Under the pieces are notes generated by a model. The model was not told the origin of the DNA. It saw nothing but the letters and a program-made list of their open reading frames with translations, and searched no databases. Below are positions 54,174 to 64,000 of a DNA stretch of 64,000 bases, piece by piece. The stretch comes from Ixodes scapularis (lineage: Eukaryota > Arthropoda > Arachnida > Ixodida > Ixodidae): contig NW_024609857.1 of the NCBI RefSeq assembly GCF_016920785.2, forward strand, positions 192,027,027 through 192,091,026. Direction: 5' to 3'. Each line of letters opens with the position of its first letter. The first letter of the stretch is position 1. The translations under genes and the position numbers were made by a program.

Positions 54174-55690
54174 AGACGAAAGAAATGCGCGGGTGCATTT
54201 TTGCATTACTAACCTTGCTCCTGGTACACGAGTGGACCATTTAATGTGAGCCATATTCACACGCGACCGATATTTTTCTAAATGTTTGCTAATTTAGTGG
54301 TTTTTGATGACGCTCAGCAAGTTCCCGATTAAAGCCATATCTCCATGTCTTGAATAATTAAAAAGTTAAATAACAAGTTTTGGCCGATTAACACACGTAT
54401 CGTAACGATTATTCATCTATATTATCACCCCCAGGCCCTACAACGTGCCTACTCAAACCGCATTACTGTAGCTGTCAGGGAATTTACAAAAAAATACGTA
54501 AAGCCTTAACAACACCCTGTATATACTATATTCGGCTTCCACTTGAGCATCTCATGGTTGCCACCTTTGCGCGTGTATTACGTGATGTGTGCCTGATTTT
54601 GTCTGTGTTTACATCAATGACATTTGACTATCAAGTCATACCAGTGTCACCGAATTGTTAGTTCTATCTTTGGTATCTTGACATTAATATCGTGGTTCTA
54701 CATTGCATTCATGTTGGGATTACTGTTTTATAGAAATAGATCTGAAATATTATTTCATATAAAATTACAGTCATGAATTTATGCAAATCACACAAACTGA
54801 AGCGATTTCAGCTTAATTTCTTAAATGGTATTCTCAGCCGTTGGGTTCGGTAATCCGCACAGCAAACTATATAGTGAGAAAGCTAAGCGAAAATACATTC
54901 GCTATTCTTAATTTAGGTTAATAATTTTAGGAACTAGAGTAATTACAAATGGGAGACATCTAGAGAGCAGTTTTTAACACCAAAGTACCTAATATTTTCA
55001 TGATCGTGAAAGTATATTTTCTCTCACGTGATGTATCGATTGAAATCGTAAATGATTTTTCCTCGACCCTGCATTAAGGCAAAATATGCTCATAATTTCT
55101 CGGCGTTTCTGTATATGCATATTGCACTCATGATATTTTTTAACACAGCCTAACTCACAGTTTACTGTAAGTTAGCTTGTATTTTGTTGCAATATCCCGG
55201 GGCCGTCGTTATTTGATCTCATCGATAAAACTCAATGGTTTGAGACGGATTAGACCCCTCAGAGATTTTGATGCAATCTTTTCAACCAGCTCAATTAAAT
55301 TATGAGTAAAATGTAGCGAAGTATAAAAAAAAAGACAAAAACAGGATCTGAAATGTGAGAAGGGTCTTGTTCCACTAGACAAAGAAGTAGCGTAAACTGC
55401 TCGAAAGCACGTCAGCTAAGCTTTGATAAGAATCTTTGTTCACCCTCGAAAAACCAAAACTGACCGGGCAAATGCAATGTTTTTTAGCAAGCGCCATTGC
55501 GAAGTATTGCTGGGGTCACCAAATTACTGAATTTGTTATGCCGTCAAGCTGCACTGGTTCTTTGTTTGTTTTGCGCTCAGAAGCAGGGTCACGCTGATGT
55601 GAAGTCCACCACGCCAACAGCGTTTCACTCTAGAAAAAACAGCTGCTTCTACTTTCTCGCTAAGCGCTTGGGAAAGCCAAACGCTGCAAT
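54174..55690. other. Intergenic DNA, nothing recognised
   Basis: AT-rich, no gene or clear repeat end. Confidence 0.4.
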
Positions 55691-56460
55691 CTATACACCA
55701 TTTCTACAAAGGCGCCGCCATCTTGAATGTCGTCAGTTCCAATATGGGCGAAAACACTGTTTTGCCGCCGCCCCGCCAATAGAAAACATTCAGGATATAA
55801 CCATAACGATAAGATATCTCGTTTTGCATCACCTCTATTTCAGGATATAACCATAACGGTAAGATATCTCGTTTTGCATCACCTCTATTTCGTTAGTATT
55901 CTTGCAGGTAGAAATGTCGTACTCCTTCTTTGTCGCTCACACCGGATATGTCGGCCAGGTGGCTGAAGACGAGAGTAAACTAAGAAAGGTCTATACGGCG
56001 TGCAAGTTAGTCTGCCCCTTGCGTACCTCGTTCATTTGTTTAACCCCCACCTCCCCCCTCCGACCTACCTCAAGCAATGAAGTCGCACGCCTGGCCAGCT
56101 CGTCAAGGCACGTTTCCTGCCAATTATCTTTGCCTTTCTTTAATTGGCGTGCTCCTCCTTCCCGGCCGATACGCCAAAGACGCATTTTGGAACACTTGCT
56201 CGCCATATAGACTTTGTTTTGTGTACTCACGTCCCCAGCAACCTACTTGGCGTATTCGGTATGGGCCACGAAAAAATAACAAAAAGTTTTAACCTTTAAA
56301 TAGTAAACAAATTATTGGGGAGGCAAAACGAGAATGTGTGACAGTTAAGCTTAAATCCTAAATGTATTTTCTTGACCTGGCGATGGCAAACAATATTTTC
56401 GCCCATACTGGAAGTGACGACAATTCGAGTTGGCGGCGACCTTGTGAAAAAGGTCTATAG
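55691..56460. mobile_element. 770-bp terminal-inverted-repeat element
   Basis: Left ctatacaccatttctac…gccgccatcttgaatgtcgt and right acgacaattcgagttggcgg…aaaaaggtctatag are inverted copies of about 80 bp, including aatatgggcgaaaaca. No transposase. The end ctatagacc also occurs at 45803-45811. Confidence 0.75.
55792..55891. repeat. 50-bp tandem duplication, two copies
   Basis: Units 55792-55841 and 55842-55891 start aggatataaccataacg and differ at one base (a/g). The near identity indicates a recent event. Confidence 0.95.
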
Positions 56461-59400
56461 AGGAACCTCGACGAATGACGAGGCTGCGAATATGTATAAA
56501 TCTAAAAATAAACAGCCGGCTCTGGGGTTCTTATCATGACGAAAGCGTGTGAAACTTCGTGCTTAGTGTTATAGCGGAGACTACTTTCTAGGTGTAAAGG
56601 TATTTTGAAGTCCATCATTCACCGAGCTTGCTTTATAAATTGTAATGATTGGTTTCCCCATTTGTCTAGCGGTAGAGCATACACACTAGATTTCTTCGGT
56701 TGTTTACACAGCACTTAGCAGCACATTGATAAGGCATAAGTAAATTTCCGAGGTCTTTCAACACCGGAAACTTAAACACTGGTGTGGAGGTTGGTAAATT
56801 ACAATTGACGTCGTTGATTACCCAAGAAAGATCTAGAAAAGAAAGAGGGCGACAACTAAGAGGTCTACGAAAACAGACGATAAATTAGGCCTACTGGCTC
56901 TTTTCGTGTTTTTTGTTTTACTGTTTTATTTTACTAGTGTGCGTGTTTCAGTGTTAATTGTATTCGTGCAATGTAAATTATAAATATGAATAACCAACTT
57001 GCCCAGTCCTACATCTTAGTAAGCCCGCTTGTTTTGCCATGCTGCGGGCAAGTTGGTCTTAGTGACCCTGTATACAATACACGCTTCCGATGCGTTCTTG
57101 GAAAGTACGCATAATAAATAGAATAAAATGACCTATGAAAAACATTTTATACCTTTTTTTACGTTTAGTACAGCTTGGCCAGCAATCTGGGATCAACGTG
57201 AACATAGGTGTCTGTATCTATGTCTCGCCGCTCCGAGGTGGCCTAAATGTTTGAAAATGTGATAGGCCTTTTATTTTATAGATTAGTTGTATGAACTCTG
57301 CGGTCAACCCAGAAAGTACAAGGCCCAGAGTTTTGGTTCCTATCATCCACTACATTATTCTCACGTGCTTTGGCTGGATGATTTTCTGAATGCCGGTGTT
57401 CGACCGCCCTTCAGAATACGTCGGTGCGGCTCCCTTGGCTAAAGGTATTCACTAGACAATTAATTTGTTGATAGATGAAACTACTTTAAAAATCTTACAT
57501 TGGCTTCTATGCATCACTTCATAAATCAAATATCGCGGATGCGATATTTTATTAGATTAGAGCTGCCAAAGATAAGATTTTAATAAGTTCTTCAACCTAG
57601 AGCTTGGCAGAAATTAAGGCCAGGTCTCTGGCTCCAATCTTAACGGACGTCTTACTGAATGTCGGTCAGTGGAGTCACAGGTTTACCTTGGTCTAACGGA
57701 CATACAACCGCCATGAATAGCAGTGTAATAAGCCGGGGCGCAAACATTCCCTCGTCATTGCGCATATATGTATAAATATTCTCATATTATTTGCACCCCC
57801 CGACTGCATACTTACTTTCCTACTACTTACTATAACAAAAAAATATTGCAGCAGTGATTACATTTGTTTCTGTCCCGCTTTTGTGAAGAACAGTTTAGCG
57901 AAAGCTCCTAAACTTCTCATTTTAATGGGCAAAACAGGCTTTTGGTTATATTTTGTTAAAGGGAAAGCAACGAATGTATTTTTTAATTAGTATAATATTT
58001 GAACTTTAGCCCAACACCAGCATAGAGCAAATAACGGATAATCTCGTCCGGCGTGAAAGGTGCACTTTGCAGCGCTGTTACTTTAAAGGAAACAAATTGA
58101 TGTGACATGTTTTTTTTTAATAAGCACAAGAGCATGGTGGAGAACTATAACTATAAATTACACAAAAACCAAGAATGTTTTTGTTTGTTTTATTTTCCCT
58201 TGAACTGTTTAATTTTATACTTTTGGCCACGTTTCGAGCTACATACAAATGTAAATTTGTGATATAAAGCAAACATTTATAAAACATTCGAAAGAACACT
58301 TTAATAAGATTTTATGACATAAGGTTTAATGTTGTGGCTATTCAATTTGTTCAGATAACGGCACAGAAATATAGTGACAAAACATCAAAGGAGTCATGTC
58401 TGCACATTTTTGACGCAAAATAGATGACCTACAAAATGCTGTACATACAGTAGCGAACAAAAATATATGATATTTCGTTTCTTTTACTGAAGTATTGCTC
58501 GACGTCTAGTGAATAGCCAATAATATTTTGTTTTGATGTGGTACACCATAATGCAGTCTTTTTAGCCACCAACGAGTCGGTTGTCCTGACACCCGTAGGT
58601 GTCGCAACAACCGACCCCTGGTGGCGACATCGACAATTTGCTGAATTCCATGCATCGTCGGTGCCAAGCGGTGATCGATGCAAAGGGTTTCCCTACAAAG
58701 TACTGATCAGCTTATGTTTATATCTAGACATAGGGTTTTACGCGGTGTCCTATTTTGTCACAACAGCCAGATTACTGACGACGTCCTGTTGCACTGCTGT
58801 TACCAGGTTCGCAACAAATATCGATTACAAAAAATTGATTTATGTTTAGGTAAGCATCAGTTTCTACTCTATAAATACGTTAATGTAGTGCTCCATTACA
58901 ATTTTGATATCTGTATCACAGTTCCAAGAAAAGTTACCCACGTAAAACCGAAATATAATATATTTTTGTTCAGTGCTGTATATTAATATATAGTTTCCAT
59001 GCTCTATTATAGCTGCAAAATATTTTAGATTTCTGATATTTGTAGTTTGCGTAGTAGGTGCTGCCAAACATTAAATAAAAGACAACTTGAAAAATTTAAT
59101 ATGGCGTTATAGCACATTCAACATTGTTTCTCTTCAAATATCATGTTTTTCGCAAAATCATTTTGACCTCGTTCCCTGCACACGCTAAAAAGTAGCTTAT
59201 TAGAAATAACAAAAACAAAATACGTCCGAAGTCAAGGGCATGATCTTATCTGAACATAGCCAGATGGGCGTTGTGATATTCTGTCATTCTTGCAAGTAAC
59301 TTACCTTCCAGCCATTCTGTTTAGGGTTGCGTTGATTTCCGTGCGCATACTTTCCCCCGCAGAGGCGGGTATGTGATGAGCTCACCAAACAAATGGTTTT

Positions 59401-59719
59401 CAGATTATCATAAAAAGCCGAAAATTAACTTTTGGCAGCCAATGTAACAGGATACCAATCATGGAAGAGCATCGCAATAAATTGACATATGGTAAACGTG
59501 TTTCACTACTGCGATACAAATGCACTTGTCAAACGTATCTCGATACATTTGAAAAATAAATTTAAACAAAGAGGAATACTATTTGTGGATGTTACTATCA
59601 CGTCCAACTTGAATGGGGCTATTCATATTGAGCAGGTTATAACTTATAACAAAAGCGTCGAGTAAACTCTGATCGTTATGCAGGAAAATGTGTCACTGCA
59701 CTTCTGCGACAAATCTGAT
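56461..59719. other. AT-rich intergenic DNA
   Basis: No gene recognised in 3.3 kb. It has an inverted pair aacttgccc / gggcaagttgg at 56997-57056 and an 18-bp-arm hairpin at 58578-58617 (gtcggttgt…acaaccgac). Confidence 0.4.
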
Positions 59720-60310
59720 GCCCTATAAATGGCTGATTCGTATTTTGGTAGAATATACTGACATCATACGGGACCCACATTTACAATCGCTCATTGATAA
59801 ATTGGAGAGCGTTCAAAATAATCTCGTAGGTTTATTTTTAACTCATATGGCAAAGATTCCCACGTGAAACCGCTGTACAACGCCCCAGGAGTGTCTATAT
59901 TAACATTCGAAGGAAAGTAAATCGTTTCAAATGTTTGAATAATATACCGCAAAATAAAGCTGGTTTGAATGTTAATGATTATTTGCAGTATAACGCGAGT
60001 CGTGATAAGAGGCAGAGGCAGGAGAATTTGCTTCTTGATTTCCGTTGTAGAGAATATGTTCTTAAATACTCCTTTTTTACTCGTTTTGTTTATGAGTGAA
60101 ATGAGTCGACCCCAAGTGTGACTGCGATTGTTTCTACCACTTTATTTGCAAGTGCAGTTCATGAACGGTTGTTTGGCAACAATGACTAAGCTACATATTA
60201 ATTGTGGTTGTTGCGTTCATTCGACTAATTGATTGCTTGTGATGTTGTCTTATCATACCTTGGCCTTCAAAAGTTGGCCGGCAGTATTCTCAAATAAATA
60301 AAATAAAATA
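59720..60310 (+). pseudogene. 3' end of a CR1/L2-like LINE
   Basis: Frames give YKWLIRILVEYTDIIRDPHL, LIDKLESVQN, then LNVNDYLQYNASR and YVLKYSFFTRFV. These match the order at the C-terminus of CR1/L2-type polyproteins. The 3' end is ttggccggcagtattctcaa followed by (ataaa)-type repeats, the usual short tandem tail of these elements. Several stops are present. Confidence 0.65.
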
Positions 60311-60333
60311 CTGAGCAACAGCGAAAGCAAACG

Positions 60334-60405
60334 GCTTACTTAGGGATATTTATTGATTTTTCGAAGGCATTCAATCACCTTCACCATAACACCTTACCAA
60401 TGTTG
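60334..60405 (+). pseudogene. Reverse transcriptase motif A fragment
   Basis: The + frame reads GIFIDFSKAFNHLHHNTLPM, matching motif A of L2/CR1-type reverse transcriptases. The match stops abruptly after about 24 codons. Confidence 0.6.
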
Positions 60406-61343
60406 CGGAGTTGCCACTGCGGAGCTGGAATGATTCAGGGATCAGTCCGCAATTTCGCGACACCGGAGTGAAATGTCGAATCGAATAGCTTAGGTTGAAA
60501 CGAGGAGGGAATTAGGTGTTTTTTTCCCTGAATCGAGTGTGAATGGAATGGTCTCATATCTTATTCTGACTGTGCCGATTTTCAACTAGGCCCTACGGGC
60601 CGAGGGCGCCATTCGCTGGCGCACGATAAGTGGCTCTTGAAGCAGCACCACGCACTGGAGATGACTGACACCTTGATTGTTTCCCTGGCTTATGCTCTTT
60701 CAAAGATACAAATTGCGCGCCACCGATAAAGTGACCAAAAAATAATAGTTCTAGATAAACAATGTGTCGCCCCTGACGCCGCGAAACGCAACAAAGCGGC
60801 TGTTGTAATCGTGCACGATTAGCATGTAGCTTTTAACCAGTATGTCGAACTGAACATGAACCGAAAACCAGAGCAAAACCGGTATTCCTAAATGAATTAG
60901 AACAAAACTGTAACAGAATTCAAACATTGGATATCGAAGCCGAGCCTGAACAGAACCGTAATCTCATGTAGCGGTTACCGGTTCATTAGAAATGGTTCTG
61001 CGTAATAAAATGTGAGCTGCGCTTTTTTGGACGCGCTAAACACACAAGTCGGAGACTCGTTTTAGGCACCATAGCCGTACTGTTTATCCGCAATAATATT
61101 ATTTTGTTCAATGCTATTTGTTAGTCGCGCACTAATAGCTTGTTTTACGAGTCTCGAAAGAAGGCGGAGAACCGAGATTAGTCTGGTAGTTGTATAGGTA
61201 ATTTTTATCACCTCCTTCGTGAATCACCGTCACTCCTGCTATCTTTAATTTATGAGGAAATATGCCGGTACTCAGAACTAGACTACATATATGTCAGATT
61301 GGCCCATTAATTAAGTGAGGAACAAATTTTATAGGTTGGGCAC
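60406..61343. other. Intergenic DNA, nothing recognised
   Basis: No gene seen. Confidence 0.35.
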
Positions 61344-63888
61344 TTATTCCATATTCACCACAATCAATGTTATTCTAAGTTTGTGTATTAGGCTGCAAAT
61401 TTTGGGTTCAGTAGTAGGAAACAAAAATATTGAACTCTCAACACCCGGTGATATCTGAGGTTCGTAATCATAAGTACTAATGGCAGTGTGAGTGAAAGCA
61501 CCGGACATCAAAATGGGGGCATTAAATTTATCAGCAAGCTTAGCCCCAGTACAGGATACCTTCAAGTATAAGCTCTTAAATACCTTTTCTTTTGTTTTAG
61601 ATATTAGAACGTTGTACAGATTTCCACACTTTTCTCGGGTTATAAATATCTGCGAACTTATTTTCATGATTCACACTCCGTGCTCGTTTAATATCAGCAC
61701 CCAGTTGATTTCCGTTCTTTTTTTTTTTTTTATTCAGTTATATATTCCAGATGTTTTGCTTTCATAAAAAGGTCGAAGAGGTTAGCTCGTTGTTTTATTC
61801 TCTTATGCAGTGCGGCATCAATACGAGGCTTTTTTGATTTTTTATTCTTATATAGTGCAATTGGGAACGCTTGATCATACAGATTATTAATTCTTGTTGA
61901 AAGAGGACGTATGCTGCAATGGAATCATCCAACTGAACAACAAAGCTCCAGTTTTCCTTCGTGATTAAACTTTGAAACAGCATAATTTATCCTAAATTTT
62001 GTCCCTAAACATAATGAGTGAATGTATTGTAGATTCTTTACGCTGTTTTGCATAAAGTGTTAAAAAAAAAAGAAAATGGGTAAGTGGTCACTAAGCCCCG
62101 ATATCAAAACACGTGCCTGTAGCTCATTCACTTCATAGCTTGTAAAGCACAAGTCGAGCAAGATTTGAGACATATCAGTTACCATGGTCGGGACGTGATT
62201 TACATTTTTATCAATAAAAGAATAAAAAAAAAAACATCAAGAAGCTTTTGCTTGACTGGATCTATGGGTAATACATTTGTAATAAAGTCACCACAAACAA
62301 TAGCACATTTATTAGTAGCGATTTGCGCGCACCATTGCAGCATATCTACACGGAATCCTAAAACCGTGGCTACTGTGCACTCGAGGCAGGTCTTTACACA
62401 ACAAGTATGGTTCCTGTACACTGTAATGTGAGAAACTCATAATGCCGATTAATTATTAAAACAATTTTGAAGTTACATGTACTACAACGATCAATATAAG
62501 TGCGAACACTGCTCCAAGTGTCACGCGGTACTATCAGTGCCCCCTGTCGACTTTTCTTTGAAGTACACGTGCACCTTGGTTTCGAGGCGTACCGTCTCTA
62601 GCGGTCGCCTCACCACTCCGCACTTTCGGGTCGTCTGCTAGCGAAAAACGGTCGGCGAAACCGCGAATCTCTTCACCAATGACGAAGAGCAGTTTTCGCT
62701 AGCAATGTGCGCCCGCAAAAATATTTGCATAAATATTTTAGGGTCATCCTTTTGATTAGATATTTTAGTAGATTATTCCCCTGACAAATGCGTTCGAGCT
62801 GCCAAGTTGTGGTCTGGCTATCGCACGATAACCCGCAGCGGCGCTGAACTTTATGCTGTGTCATGTTGCTTTACACTGCTAAGGAGCGAAGGAGCGAAGA
62901 ATGGATATTTGAGGTTGTTGGTGGGAATTCATCATGGAAAACAGCGCGAAAAGAACGACGATTAGGTCCCGTCTGTTTCTTAACAACATCGTCGTTTCTT
63001 TCGCGCTGTTTTTTATGATGAAAGGTATCACCCACGCTCGCACCGCGCTAAGGTCTTGCCTGTGCGAGTTGGTGGTCCTTTGCTGTCGCAAAACTCACGC
63101 AAAGTAAATAATAGGCAGTCTTGGTTGATTTGAAATATAGTGCAAAAAAGACAGCACAAAAAGGGCGAAGCAGCATACAGGACAAGAGCTTCTTCGTCTT
63201 TGTTGTCCCGTCTTTTTTGCGATAATTTTAATATGAATGTCAATTACCAACTTGACCAGCAGACCAAGCTTTTACCAAGCTTAGTTGATTGTTTTGAAAC
63301 CTCCGATAACAATATAATGCATGCTTAAAGTCGTCGGCGTAGTATCGGGTATTGTTATCGGAGTCAGGGGAATATTCTACTAAAACTTCCTAATCAAAAG
63401 CATGAACCTAAAGTTGTTTATACAAGTTATTTTTGCTGGCGCACATTGCTAGCGAAAAATGCTCGTCATTCGTGAACAGTTTCGCGGTTTCACCGACCGT
63501 TTTTCGCAGCAGACGACCCGGAAGTGCCGAGTGGTGCGGCGATTGCTAGAGGCGAAGTGTCTCGAAACCAAAGAGTATGTGTATTTTAAAGAACAGTCGA
63601 CAGGGGGCACTGATAGTACCGCGGGCCACGCGGAGCGGTGGTCACACTCATATTGATCGTGATAATACATCTACGTGTTCTTTTACATACAGGCTCACAC
63701 CTCCTCCTTTCATATTGTCTCGGGATACTGATGTGCATCCATATACCGGGAAGTGAAAGACATAGTAGTCGTTTGAAAGCCAAGTTCTAGTAAAAGCTAA
63801 AGTACAATAATCACGGTTTAACTGACCTAGTAACATGAATATACCTTCTGGTTTATTTCTCAAACTTCGCGTACAAAAATGAAACAAA
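61344..63888 (-). pseudogene. CR1/L2-like LINE 5' half (endonuclease), split by a DNA element
   Basis: Reading down the minus strand from 63888: FTRTWLSNDYYVFHFPVYG and GGGVSLYVKEHVDV (endonuclease), the insertion, then HYEFLTLQCTGTILVV, AIVCGDFITNVLPIDPVKQK, MVTDMSQILLDLCFTSYE with SGLSDHLPIFFF (end of endonuclease), then ITKENWSFV and SSIFLFPTTEPKICSLIHKL (region before the reverse transcriptase). Stops and frame changes show decay. The reverse transcriptase core is not found below 61344. Confidence 0.75.
62482..63665. mobile_element. 1.18-kb TA-flanked element with long inverted ends
   Basis: The ends of about 270 bp are inverted copies. Left acgatcaatataagtg and gcggtactatcagtgcccc reappear inverted at the right. 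TA flanks lie at 62480-62481 and 63666-63667. Removal rejoins the LINE endonuclease frame at KEHVDV. The centre has two further hairpins (62935-63025 and 63140-63222). No transposase; probably a non-autonomous Tc1/mariner-type element. Confidence 0.8.
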
Positions 63889-64000
63889 GCAAATTGCTTT
63901 TTATCACGCAGTTCTTTAAAGTGAGAGTTGGATACGTAACTCTTGACTTAAAAAAGCTTCATAAAAACGAATGCTGTAATGTTTTCTCAAAATGCATGTT
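63889..64000. other. Window edge, nothing called
   Basis: It may continue the LINE upstream of the endonuclease; too short to judge. Confidence 0.3.

Noticed and set aside
56648..56685. tRNA A-box-like tgtctagcggtagagca
   Set aside because: No B box or foldable structure at the expected distance.

Overview
The window looks like nuclear DNA from a hard (probably metastriate) tick. Host genes are sparse, small and intron-split. They sit in AT-rich intergenic DNA packed with LINE fragments, short inverted-repeat (MITE/fold-back) elements and a tRNA-Ser-like sequence of the kind described for tick SINEs. No bacterial operons, CRISPR arrays or viral genes were recognised. The tick assignment is inference from the glycine-rich secreted protein, the sulfotransferase and the repeat style; no marker gene settles the species.

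Two host genes can be called with confidence. At 27.5-30.4 kb on + lies a 962-residue secreted glycine-rich structural or cement-like protein with a signal peptide and a furin-type RVKR site. At 51.1-53.8 kb on + lies a cytosolic sulfotransferase, read here as a 31-nt first coding exon, a 1.68-kb phase-1 intron and one large exon. Several orphan exons have coding character and splice sites: a last coding exon at 778-920, signal-peptide first exons at 5842-5890 and 42451-42525, a minus-strand internal exon at 7328-7434, and weaker cases at 16516 and 18235. Their partner exons were not found here.

Repeats, left to right: a 713-bp TA-flanked MITE (3.0 kb) with a sister copy at 49.5 kb; a hAT-type element (7.8-8.9 kb) containing a perfect 30-bp hairpin; a decayed minus-strand LINE (9.3-12.1 kb) split by two younger insertions, one holding a tRNA-Ser-like sequence; arrays of short palindromes (12.1-13.3 kb); a probable minus-strand solo LTR (13.3-13.9 kb); three related repeats (21.9, 31.7 and 41.0 kb) bracketed by inverted GAGCGCAGCTC and filled with palindrome arrays; an intact two-ORF Tx1-like LINE (about 32.8-38.0 kb); a TTAA-flanked element (38.0-39.8 kb); a hAT MITE with a perfect 8-bp target duplication (45.5 kb); many fold-back elements; and LINE fragments at 25.5, 47, 59.7 and 61.3-63.9 kb, the last interrupted by a 1.18-kb TA-flanked element.

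The least explained structure is the recurring pair of short palindromes, CCGCTAAATTTAGCGG and GGTCACGTGACC, which recur across six places in three differently organised repeats. The second is a full-length E-box/CLEAR-type site. All coordinates were read by eye; repeat boundaries are approximate unless a target duplication is given.
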